Positions 26,070-33,927 of a stretch of DNA of 64,000 nt are shown one piece after another. Position numbers and translations under genes: made by a program. Position 1 is the first letter of the stretch. Every line of letters starts with the position of its first letter. The stretch spans positions 29,885 to 93,884 of the forward strand of contig JAEURC010000006.1 in assembly GCA_016789025.1 (NCBI GenBank). The letters run 5' to 3'. The notes beneath the pieces are model-generated. The model was given only the letters and a program-made list of their open reading frames with translations, was not told where the DNA came from and searched no databases. The DNA is from Anaerolineales bacterium. GTDB taxonomy: Bacteria > Chloroflexota > Anaerolineae > Anaerolineales > Villigracilaceae.

Positions 26070-27725
26070 ATGGCTACAACAGCAAAACCTGAGGTCTTCA
26101 CTCGAAAAGCCTCCGGGCTTGTGCGGGTGATGTCCCCGTACTCCGCCTTCGTTTATAACATTTTGACGATGGGCTTGATATTTCCGTGGACGTATCTGTG
26201 GGCGCCCGGCGCGTTGCCCGGCGGGCAAGTGGTGTGGGGAATTCTGCTTGCAATGCTCATTGAAATTCCGATCGCGTATGTTTACGTGTGGCTGTCCACC
26301 GCGCTTCCTCGTTCGGGCGGCGATTACGTGTTTCAAAGCCGCGTCTTCGGCGGCGGCGTTGCGTTCACCGTGGTGTTCTCAGGCTTCGTGATCTGGATTC
26401 TCCAATGGGTGGCGCTTTCGGGATGGCTGGTCTCGTATCTCGGATTCGCTCCGCTCTTTCTCGGGCTTGGGGCGACGACGGGAAACGCCGCTCTTTCCGG
26501 ACTGGGGGTCTGGTTCACCACCTCGACCGGTATCGTCATCGTGAGCATTCTCAACGCGGCGCTCTCGATGTGGTTGCTCGTGAGCGGATTCAAAAATTAC
26601 GTCCGCTTCCAACATGTGATGTGGTGGGGCACGTTGCTTGCCTTTGCGACCATCTTCGTTGTGTTGTTCACGACGCCCGCGTCTGAATTTGTTTCGCGCT
26701 TGAACGCCTTTGCGGTTGCGTCGGGCGGTGTGGAGAATTTCTACCAAACGGCGGTAGACGCGGTGAAAGCGGCGGGCATCGACCTCAATCCGCCTTTCAG
26801 TTTGATGGCTACCTTGCTCGTTGCGCCCATCGCATGGACTTCTTTGCAATGGGCGACGTATTCCTCGCAACAGAACGGCGAGATCAAAGACGCGCGCAGT
26901 TTCAAATCGCAGGTCTTTATCATGGTCGGCTCGCTTGTTGCAACGGGACTTCTGCTTGCCCTGCTTGCGGTGGGCATCCAGCGAGTTGCCGGTTCCGAGT
27001 TCTCCTACGTGGCGGGCGCGGGCTATTGGTCATTGATCGCCGAGGCGAACATCAACGGATTCAATTTGTGGCCCCCGATCATCGCGGTCGCGTTGGCGGC
27101 AAGTCCGCTGGTGGTGTTGATCATCGGTTTGGGGTATCTGCTCAACGGTTTCCAGATCGTCTGCAACTGCTACATCGGCATGACGCGCGTGCTGGTCGCC
27201 ATGTCGCTTGACCGCCTGCTTCCGGAATGGTTCAGCAAAGTGGATGAAAAGCGGCATACGCCGGTGAACGCGCATCTGGCATACTTCCTTGCCAGCATTC
27301 CGGTCATTCTCGCGTATAACCTTGTCCCCGGTTGGGTTGGTCTCACACTCGGCGTGACGTTCGGATGCGGGTATGTCTTTGTCATCACTTGCATCTCCGG
27401 CGCGCTCCTGCCATACCGCGCAAAAGAATTGTACGAGTCGTCGCCCGGCGCTCAATATAAACTCGGCAATCTGCCGATGATCACCGTGCTTGGCGTGCTC
27501 GGCGGGATATTGGGAATCATCATGGTTCTGGCTTTCCTGTTCGCTCCGCAATTAGGCGTTCTCGGAAACTGGAACTTCGAGAATTTCCCCTCCGGTGTGT
27601 GGGCTCAGATCATCGCCTTTGCGTTGCCCGTCATTTCGGCAGTGATCTACTTCATCATGAAGAACAACCAGAAATCCAAGGGCATCAACGTGGATTACGC
27701 TTTCAAGGAAATTCCGCCCGAGTAA
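26070..27725 (+). CDS. APC-superfamily amino acid/amine permease (set 2)
   Basis: 551 residues, about twelve membrane helices. It shares with permease 1 the start (FTRKASGLVRVMSPYSAFVYN against FVRKATGMVRSWSVFDAFVYA, aligned by eye), the RSGGDYVFQSRVFGG motif, the FDRLLPE/LDRLLPEWF segment and the C-terminal K..KGI tail. The ribosome site is aaaaaggagagatga. A strong hairpin follows directly. Confidence 0.88.
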   Translation: MATTAKPEVFTRKASGLVRVMSPYSAFVYNILTMGLIFPWTYLWAPGALPGGQVVWGILLAMLIEIPIAYVYVWLSTALPRSGGDYVFQSRVFGGGVAFTVVFSGFVIWILQWVALSGWLVSYLGFAPLFLGLGATTGNAALSGLGVWFTTSTGIVIVSILNAALSMWLLVSGFKNYVRFQHVMWWGTLLAFATIFVVLFTTPASEFVSRLNAFAVASGGVENFYQTAVDAVKAAGIDLNPPFSLMATLLVAPIAWTSLQWATYSSQQNGEIKDARSFKSQVFIMVGSLVATGLLLALLAVGIQRVAGSEFSYVAGAGYWSLIAEANINGFNLWPPIIAVALAASPLVVLIIGLGYLLNGFQIVCNCYIGMTRVLVAMSLDRLLPEWFSKVDEKRHTPVNAHLAYFLASIPVILAYNLVPGWVGLTLGVTFGCGYVFVITCISGALLPYRAKELYESSPGAQYKLGNLPMITVLGVLGGILGIIMVLAFLFAPQLGVLGNWNFENFPSGVWAQIIAFALPVISAVIYFIMKNNQKSKGINVDYAFKEIPPE

Positions 27726-27748
27726 AATTTGAGTTGCGGTTAGAATAC

Positions 27749-27788
27749 GGTGGTCAGTGGGAGTTCCTCCCGCTGACCACCCTTGTTT
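27749..27788 (+). terminator. hairpin terminator between permease 2 and nucleotidyltransferase 2
   Basis: A long stem (ggtggtcag-tgggag / ctcccg-ctgaccacc) is followed by cttgttt. It ends directly before the next ATG, so it could limit read-through or mask initiation of the next gene. Confidence 0.7.
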
Positions 27789-28541
27789 ATGCACCCCTCA
27801 CAGTTTCTTCTCGATGAAACAAATCGTTTGATCTCTGCGGCTGACGACCAAACGATCCTCCTGCGCGTGCTAGGTGGTCTAGCGATCAAGATTCACCGCA
27901 ACGGAGATCATCCGCTTTTTACCCGCGAGTATGGAGATCTCGATTTTGTTGTTACGGGAAAGCATCGCCGCGCATTCGAGAATTTTATGCCGTCCGCGGG
28001 GTATTCTCCGCACAAGCAATTCAACTTGCTCAACGGTACGACGCGGCAAATTTATTATCACGATGCAACCGGTATGAAAGTGGATATTTTTGTCGGCTCG
28101 TTTGCAATGTGCCATAGAATCCCATTAGAGGACCGACTCCATCTTCACCCGCTTACGATTCCCCCCGCTGATTTATTGTTGACCAAGGCACAGATCGCTG
28201 AGTTGAATCGCAAAGATGCGCTGGATATCGCTTCGCTTCTTCTCGACGTGGAAACTGGTTCAAGCGATGAAGCCATGATCAATCTGGATCGAATCGCGGA
28301 ACTCTGCGGCAATGATTGGGGTTTATACAAAACAACATCCATCAATCTGAAACGCGTCAAGGAAATCGTAGGTGAGGAGTCGCTTGCGCTGGCTGAATCA
28401 GAACGAAGTCAGATTGAGAAGCGGATTGGTGAAATCCTGAGCGTGTTTGAATCCATGCCGAAATCCGTCCAGTGGAAGATGCGCGATAAAGTTGGCACGC
28501 GCGTCCGCTGGTATGAGGAGGTGGAGGAGGTGGCGCGATAA
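27789..28541 (+). CDS. nucleotidyltransferase-fold protein (set 2)
   Basis: 250 residues from the ATG at 27789 (a TTG two codons earlier is in frame). Motifs: LLRVLGGLAIKIH (G29-G30), YGDLDFVV (D50, D52) and MKVDIFVG (D99). The C-terminal half matches nucleotidyltransferase 1: NDWGLYKTTSINLKRVKEI and VQWKMRDKVGTRVRWYEEV. There is no Shine-Dalgarno; a hairpin immediately precedes the start. It completes the second phosphoesterase-permease-nucleotidyltransferase set and is followed by the ABC importer genes. Confidence 0.8.
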   Translation: MHPSQFLLDETNRLISAADDQTILLRVLGGLAIKIHRNGDHPLFTREYGDLDFVVTGKHRRAFENFMPSAGYSPHKQFNLLNGTTRQIYYHDATGMKVDIFVGSFAMCHRIPLEDRLHLHPLTIPPADLLLTKAQIAELNRKDALDIASLLLDVETGSSDEAMINLDRIAELCGNDWGLYKTTSINLKRVKEIVGEESLALAESERSQIEKRIGEILSVFESMPKSVQWKMRDKVGTRVRWYEEVEEVAR

Positions 28542-28584
28542 AGTAGTCTTGACAAATGGTTATCCGTGTTTGGATTGTTCAGTA

Positions 28585-28620
28585 TATAATCGAGTTCGAT
28601 GGAGAGCATGTGGCTCTCCA
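28585..28620 (+). promoter_or_regulatory. putative ABC-importer promoter and 5' hairpin
   Basis: TATAAT at 28585-28590, with a hairpin (tggagagc/gctctcca, 28600-28620) at the expected 5' end of the transcript, possibly an mRNA stabiliser. A TTGACA at 28549-28554 is 30 bases away, too far to be its -35. Confidence 0.45.
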
Positions 28621-28648
28621 CAAGTCAATTTATCTCAAAGGAGAGAGA

Positions 28649-29839
28649 ATGAAGACCAGAAAGAGTTTGTTCAAGTTGTTCTCGTTGTTGCTTCTCGCCA
28701 GCCTTGCGCTCGCGGCATGCGGGCCCGCCGCAACGGAAGTTCCCGCCGCAACGGAGCCGCCTGCCGCGACTGATGCGCCAGCCACGGCGGCGCCGGCAAC
28801 CGAGCCGCCTGCCGCCGACCCGATGGCGGATTTGATCGCCGCCGCGCAAGCGGAAGGCATGCTGACCACCATCGCTTTGCCGCATGACTGGTGTAATTAC
28901 GGCGAAGCCATTGAAACCTTCAAGACAAAATATGGACTCGAAGTCAATGAATTGAATCCGGACGCCGGCTCTGGCGATGAGATCGAAGCCATCAAAGCGA
29001 ATAAAGATAATCCCGGCCCGCAGGCTCCCGATGTGATTGACGTCGGGTTCGCGTTCGGTCCTTCTTCCAAAGCCGAGGGACTCATTCAGCCGTACAAAGT
29101 TTCCACGTGGGATTCGATCCCTGACGATGCCAAGGATGCCGAAGGCTACTGGTATGGCGACTATTACGGCGTGCTGTCTTTCCTTGTGAACACCGATGTT
29201 CAGCCGGATGTTCCGCAGGATTGGGCAGACTTGCTCGACCCCAAATACAACGGACAGATCGCGCTCTCCGGCGATCCCCGCACTTCGAACCAGGCGATTC
29301 AATCCGTTTTCGCGGCTTCCCTCGCCAATGGCGGCTCGCTTGATGATGCCCAGCCCGGTCTCGACTACTTCGCCCAGTTGAACTCGGCTGGCAACCTCGT
29401 CCCGTTGATCGCCAATAACGGGTTGGTCGCTACCGGTGAAACCGCCGTTCGCATTACGTGGGACTACAACGCCCTTTCTGCTATCGATTCCTTCGAAGGC
29501 AATCCTGCGGCTCAAGTGGTGATCCCCGCTTCCGGTCGTTTCGCTGGCGTGTACGTTCAGGCGATCAGCGCTTACGCTCCGCACCCGAACGCCGCTAAGT
29601 TGTGGATGGAATTCCTTTATTCGGATGAAGGTCAGACCATCTGGATGAAGGGCTACTGCCACCCGATCCGCGAACAAGACATGCGCGATCGCGGCGTGAT
29701 CCCTGCCGACCTGCTTGCTAAGTTGCCTGATGTGTCCGGCGCAGTGTTCCCCACCGTTGCCCAGTTGGATGCTGCCAAGGCGCTCATCACCACGAATTGG
29801 GATGCGGCTGTCGGCGCTAACATTCAAGCCGCTCCGTAA
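28649..29839 (+). CDS. ABC transporter substrate-binding lipoprotein
   Basis: 396 residues. Signal peptide with lipobox LAAC (Cys24), then a 40-residue Ala/Pro/Thr/Glu-rich linker and a periplasmic-binding-protein fold of the type 2 (Fe3+/spermidine/putrescine-like) class. Segments LPHDWCNYGEAIETFKTKYG and YYGVLSFLVNT are typical. Start 28649 has aaaggagag. The importer has two permeases and one ATPase downstream. The family includes polyamine, iron, thiamine and phosphonate binders; amine-degrading neighbours favour an amine, but that is inference. Confidence 0.85.
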   Translation: MKTRKSLFKLFSLLLLASLALAACGPAATEVPAATEPPAATDAPATAAPATEPPAADPMADLIAAAQAEGMLTTIALPHDWCNYGEAIETFKTKYGLEVNELNPDAGSGDEIEAIKANKDNPGPQAPDVIDVGFAFGPSSKAEGLIQPYKVSTWDSIPDDAKDAEGYWYGDYYGVLSFLVNTDVQPDVPQDWADLLDPKYNGQIALSGDPRTSNQAIQSVFAASLANGGSLDDAQPGLDYFAQLNSAGNLVPLIANNGLVATGETAVRITWDYNALSAIDSFEGNPAAQVVIPASGRFAGVYVQAISAYAPHPNAAKLWMEFLYSDEGQTIWMKGYCHPIREQDMRDRGVIPADLLAKLPDVSGAVFPTVAQLDAAKALITTNWDAAVGANIQAAP

Positions 29840-29861
29840 GTAAACTTTCTGCTCTAAAAAC

Positions 29862-29891
29862 GCGAGACCCTGCCGCATGGCAGGGTCTCGC
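29862..29891 (+). terminator. intercistronic hairpin after the binding-protein gene
   Basis: A perfect 13-bp G+C-rich stem (gcgagaccctgcc / ggcagggtctcgc) with loop gcat and no T run. It more likely stabilises the binding-protein mRNA, or gives partial termination, so that this component is made in excess of the permeases. Confidence 0.7.
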
Positions 29892-29926
29892 ACAATTGAA
29901 AAAGTTTGTTTGAGGACACTCTTGCC

Positions 29927-30814
29927 ATGGCTCAAACTTCCATGACCCTTCCGAAAGCAAAAGAACCGTCAAACCTGAAAAACTGGCTGGGCGTATCCCC
30001 GTTTTTTTTGTTTGCCATCATGTTCATCCTGTTCCCATCGTTGTATCTTGTGGAAGGAAGTTTTTTCAATCAGGAGGGTCAGTTTACTCTTCAAAATTAT
30101 GTTCTGCTTCTCCAGACCCCTGCAATTGTCAATGCGTACAAGCTGAGCATTCAAATCAGCGCGGCGACTGCAATCGGCGGCGGGATTTTTGGATTCCTGC
30201 TTGCCTACTCGATCACCGTCGGCGGCCTGCCGAGGCAGTTACGCTCAGCGCTGATCACCTTCTCCGGCGTTGCCTCGAACTTCGCCGGCGTTCCCCTGGC
30301 GTTTGCCTTCATCGCCACGTTGGGCAGGCGCGGATTTGTCACACTCCTGCTGAAAGACAACTTAAATATTGACTTATATCAAGCGGGTTTTGATCTATAC
30401 ACCTTTTGGGGGCTGACAGCAATCTATATGTTCTTTCAATTTCCATTGATGGTGTTGGTGATGGTCCCCGCCTTAGATGGTTTGAAGCGCGAGTGGCGCG
30501 AAGCCGCTGAAAATCTTGGCGCAAGCTATTTCCAATATTGGACGCGGGTCGCCATGCCGATTCTGCTCCCCTCCATCCTCGGTTCGATGATCCTTTTGTT
30601 TGGCAACGCCTTCGGAGCCTATGCCACCGCCTACGCGTTGACCGGCGGCAGGCTTGGCATCATCACCATACAGATCGGCGCGCAGATTCGCGGCGATGTG
30701 TTACACAACCCGGGGTTGGGGTATGCCATGGCAATGGGGATGGTCATCATCATGGCAATCTCGCTCGTCGGATATTCATGGCTTCAAAAGGTCTCCGAAA
30801 GGTGGTTGCGATGA
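29927..30814 (+). CDS. ABC transporter permease, first subunit
   Basis: 295 residues from the ATG at 29927 (gagg 11 bases upstream; a TTG at 29906 is possible). About six membrane segments. The cytoplasmic EAA loop, which contacts the ATPase, reads EWREAAENLGASYFQYWTRVAMPILLPS. It resembles PotB-like permeases. It overlaps the next gene by ATGA. Confidence 0.9.
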   Translation: MAQTSMTLPKAKEPSNLKNWLGVSPFFLFAIMFILFPSLYLVEGSFFNQEGQFTLQNYVLLLQTPAIVNAYKLSIQISAATAIGGGIFGFLLAYSITVGGLPRQLRSALITFSGVASNFAGVPLAFAFIATLGRRGFVTLLLKDNLNIDLYQAGFDLYTFWGLTAIYMFFQFPLMVLVMVPALDGLKREWREAAENLGASYFQYWTRVAMPILLPSILGSMILLFGNAFGAYATAYALTGGRLGIITIQIGAQIRGDVLHNPGLGYAMAMGMVIIMAISLVGYSWLQKVSERWLR

Positions 30815-31695
30815 GCGATACATCCTTTGATATTTCAGTTGATCAGGGCGAACCTGACAAAAAAACTCGGTCATTGTTGCGGATCGGCGGACGGTTTTGG
30901 AGTTGGGTGTGGTTCATCCTCGGCGCGATCTATTTCCTCGTGCCATTGTTCGCCACTTTGAGGCACTCGCTCCGCATGGAGCGGGATGTGCTCGGCTTCA
31001 AGGCATACGAACGCGCCTTCGAAGACCCAAGTTTTCTGGAAACCTTTTTATTATCAAACGCGCTGGCAGTTGCCACGATCTTGTGCAGTACCCTCCTGAT
31101 CGTTCCCACCGCCTATTGGATTCGGTTGCGCCTGCCTCAAGCGAGGCGGATCGCGGAATTCATCACGCTATTGCCGTTCGTTATCCCAGCGATCATCCTC
31201 GTGTTTGGTCTTATCCGAACGTATAGCACGCATTTCACCATACCTTTTACCGATATTGAATTATTCCAGCCTTTGACTACGACAAAATTTGGAACGTATG
31301 CCTTGATCACGGCGGGCTACATGGTACTTGCCATGCCGTACATGTACCGCTCGGTAGACACCGGCATGCGCGTGGTGGACATCCGCACATTGACCGAAGC
31401 CGCCCAAAGCTTGGGTGCGGGATGGTTCACCATCATCACACAGGTAATTTTGCCCAATGTTCGGTCTGCGTTGTTGAGTGGAGCACTACTCACATTTGCC
31501 ATTGTCGTCGGCGAGGTGACGTTAGCCTCTTTCCTTGGCGTGGATGCGTTCGGCCCGTATCTGTTTTTGATCGGCCAGCATAAAGCGTATGAGCCTGCCG
31601 CGCTGTCGTTTGTCACGTTCTTGATGACCTGGTTTGCCATGGGCATGATCCAATTTGTCACCGGCGGGCAGGGTCAAGCCACAGGCGCGCACTAA
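30811..31695 (+). CDS. ABC transporter permease, second subunit
   Basis: 294 residues from the ATG at 30811, which overlaps the preceding stop. Six membrane segments. EAA loop: TLTEAAQSLGAGWFTIITQVILPNVRS. PotC-like. The longer upstream open frame belongs to an overlapping reading of the first permease gene and is not used. Confidence 0.9.
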   Translation: MSDTSFDISVDQGEPDKKTRSLLRIGGRFWSWVWFILGAIYFLVPLFATLRHSLRMERDVLGFKAYERAFEDPSFLETFLLSNALAVATILCSTLLIVPTAYWIRLRLPQARRIAEFITLLPFVIPAIILVFGLIRTYSTHFTIPFTDIELFQPLTTTKFGTYALITAGYMVLAMPYMYRSVDTGMRVVDIRTLTEAAQSLGAGWFTIITQVILPNVRSALLSGALLTFAIVVGEVTLASFLGVDAFGPYLFLIGQHKAYEPAALSFVTFLMTWFAMGMIQFVTGGQGQATGAH

Positions 31696-31719
31696 AGAAA
31701 TTCGCAGCGGAGAATCCTA

Positions 31720-32778
31720 ATGTCTTACTTGTCTCTTGAAAATGTGACCAAACAATTTGGCGATGTGGTGGTAGTCGATAAATTCAACCTCGGTATAGAG
31801 AAAGGTGAATTCGTGTCATTTCTTGGCCCATCAGGCTGTGGAAAGACGACGACGCTACGCATGGTTGCAGGGTTTGAACTTCCAACTTCTGGCAGGATTA
31901 CGTTGGATGGCGTTGATATTACCGACAAAGCTCCGAACCAGCGCAATGTCGGTATGATCTTTCAGGCATACGCGCTATTCCCGAACATGACGGTTGCGCA
32001 AAACATTGGCTTCGGGCTGCGCATTCGCAAGATGAATTCAACAGATGTTCACGCCCGCGTGGATGAGATGCTCAGCCTCGTCAATCTCGAGAAACACGCC
32101 AATAAATATCCGTATCAACTTTCTGGCGGACAGCAACAACGCGTCTCGCTTGCCCGCGCGCTTGCCATCCGCCCTGAAGTGCTTTTGCTTGATGAGCCGC
32201 TCTCCGCGTTGGATGCGAAGATCCGTGTTTCGCTTCGGCAGGAGATTCGCGCGATCCAAAGGCGGCTTGGCATCACTGCCATCTTCGTCACGCACGATCA
32301 AGAGGAAGCGTTATCCATTTCAGATCGAATCGTTGTGATGAACGTCGGCGAGATGGAGCAGGTTGGCTCGCCGTTCGAGATCTACAACTTCCCCAAGACG
32401 CAATTCGTGGCGAACTTCGTCGGTTCGTTGAACAATGCCGATGCCGAAGTGGTTGATCCTGCGAACGGAATACTTGCGATGGACGGCGTTCACTTCAAGA
32501 CCGCCGAAGAGGACTTTTCAAGTCGCAAGAAAGGCGACAAGGTCAAAATTTCCGTGCGACCCGAGCGTTTCAGTTTTGCCGTCGAACCGAAGAAAGATAA
32601 TGTCATTGATTGCACCATCGAAAGCATCACTTTCCTCGGCGCGGTAGTCCGCATTCAAATAAAAATTGGCAACACAAGCTTCAACATGGATACGTTCAAC
32701 AATCCATTCCTTGAACTCCCCGCCATCGGCGCGAAAGAGCAAGTGATGTGTTCAAAGGAAGCGGTGCTTGTGTTATAG
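31720..32778 (+). CDS. ABC transporter ATP-binding protein (PotA-like)
   Basis: 352 residues. Walker A GPSGCGKT at 36-43, Q-loop MIFQAYALFPNM, signature LSGGQQQR, Walker B LLLDEPLSALD and switch His in IFVTHDQEEAL. A C-terminal TOBE-type regulatory domain occupies about residues 240-352. It energises the two permeases just upstream. Family: CUT/MOI-type importers for polyamine, iron and similar substrates. Confidence 0.93.
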   Translation: MSYLSLENVTKQFGDVVVVDKFNLGIEKGEFVSFLGPSGCGKTTTLRMVAGFELPTSGRITLDGVDITDKAPNQRNVGMIFQAYALFPNMTVAQNIGFGLRIRKMNSTDVHARVDEMLSLVNLEKHANKYPYQLSGGQQQRVSLARALAIRPEVLLLDEPLSALDAKIRVSLRQEIRAIQRRLGITAIFVTHDQEEALSISDRIVVMNVGEMEQVGSPFEIYNFPKTQFVANFVGSLNNADAEVVDPANGILAMDGVHFKTAEEDFSSRKKGDKVKISVRPERFSFAVEPKKDNVIDCTIESITFLGAVVRIQIKIGNTSFNMDTFNNPFLELPAIGAKEQVMCSKEAVLVL

Positions 32779-32785
32779 AAAGATC

Positions 32786-32852
32786 GTAAACAGGGAAACA
32801 AGGAAACAGGTAAACAAGTGGAAGCACAGGTTTACCTGTTTCCATTATCTGA
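32786..32852. repeat. 8-base periodic repeat, inverted arrangement (copy 4)
   Basis: Octamers gtaaacag, ggaaacaa, ggaaacag, gtaaacaa, then a spacer and a complementary stretch (ggtttacctgtttcc). It fills the gap between the ABC ATPase and the kinase-like gene and can fold as a hairpin. Confidence 0.7.
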
Positions 32853-32858
32853 GGCAAT

Positions 32859-33758
32859 ATGTCTGTCATTGATGAGGTTGTCGCAAAAATCCCCGAATGG
32901 AATGGAAAGAATATTTCCATCACGCCGCTCTCTGGCGGATTGACCAACTCCAACTTCAAGATCGAAGTGGACGGCGTTCCGTATTTCGTCCGCGTCCCTG
33001 GCGCCAGCACAGAACTCCTCGCAATTGACCGCAACAACGAACACCACAACACCAAAGCCGCATCGGAAGCGGGTGTTGCGCCGCGCGTGCTTCATCATCT
33101 GCCTGAATATAACGTGATGGTGTTGGAATTTCTCAACGGCAAAACTATGTCGAAGGATTCGCTGAACGAGACGGGACAACCGACGCGCATGGCGCAAGCC
33201 ATCAAGCGACTCCACGCCGCTCCACGCTTCTTGCTGGACTTCAACATGTTCCGCCTCACGGAATATTATCTCAGCCTCTGCCGTGACCGCGCCATCAAAA
33301 TCCCAGATGGCTACCTCGACCGCGTGCCAACGATCAATCGCATCGAGCAAGCGATGAATGTCAAACCGTTAGCAACAGTTCCCTGCAATAACGACCTGCT
33401 CGCTGAAAATTACATTGACGATGGAAGTCAACTCTGGCTGATTGACTACGAATACAGCGGCAACAACGATCCGACATTTGAACTTGGCAACACGTGTCAG
33501 GAAATGCAATTTAATGATGAACAAATCGCTGAAGTTTGTGCCGCGTACTTTGGCGAAGCGACTCCCGCCATGATCGCTCGTATGAAGTTGAATATGATCA
33601 TGTCCGATGTGGGCTGGGGACTCTGGGCGGCGATCCAGGCGAACATTTCCACCATTGACTTCGACTTCTGGGGCTGGGCAATCGAGCGTTGGGGTCGAGC
33701 AGTCGAGAAGATGGATTCGGGTGAGTTTGAGGGGTGGTTGAGGGATATTCAAAGTTAA
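32859..33758 (+). CDS. choline-kinase-like phosphotransferase (APH/ChoK fold)
   Basis: 299 residues of the aminoglycoside phosphotransferase/choline kinase superfamily. The N-lobe shows LSGGLTNSNFKI (ATP loop) and YFVRVPG (Lys position replaced by Arg). The catalytic loop reads CNNDLLAENYI at 176-186 and the metal site LIDYEYSGNNDPTFELGNT from 194. The usual HNDL is NNDL here (Asn177 for His) while Asp179 and Asp196 are kept. The IDYEY..NN...EL.N pattern points to choline/ethanolamine kinases rather than antibiotic kinases. It lies between an amine-type ABC importer and an amine-oxidising flavoprotein. Confidence 0.85.
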   Translation: MSVIDEVVAKIPEWNGKNISITPLSGGLTNSNFKIEVDGVPYFVRVPGASTELLAIDRNNEHHNTKAASEAGVAPRVLHHLPEYNVMVLEFLNGKTMSKDSLNETGQPTRMAQAIKRLHAAPRFLLDFNMFRLTEYYLSLCRDRAIKIPDGYLDRVPTINRIEQAMNVKPLATVPCNNDLLAENYIDDGSQLWLIDYEYSGNNDPTFELGNTCQEMQFNDEQIAEVCAAYFGEATPAMIARMKLNMIMSDVGWGLWAAIQANISTIDFDFWGWAIERWGRAVEKMDSGEFEGWLRDIQS

Positions 33759-33767
33759 AAATATAAT

Positions 33768-33906
33768 CGGTGGTCGAGTAGGCGGCGTTCGTCCGCCGTA
33801 TCGAGATCACCACGCCGTAAAGCAATTCTTGTTACAAAATTACTTTTGAACACTGGTGGTCTCGATACGCCCTTCGCAACGAACGCTCAGGGCTACTCGA
33901 CCACCG
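33768..33906. repeat. 139-bp element with 13-bp terminal inverted repeats
   Basis: Ends are perfect inverted copies (cggtggtcgagta / tactcgaccaccg). Inner arms (gatctcgatacg-like stretches) are also largely complementary, around an AT-rich centre. It has no coding capacity and resembles a small MITE or REP/BIME element, inserted between the kinase-like gene and the flavoprotein gene. Confidence 0.75.
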
Positions 33907-33927
33907 AATTATTTTGAAAAGGTGAAA

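Noticed and set aside
28549..28590. TTGACA and TATAAT as one promoter of the ABC importer
   Set aside because: The spacing is 30 bases, far from the 16-18 needed.
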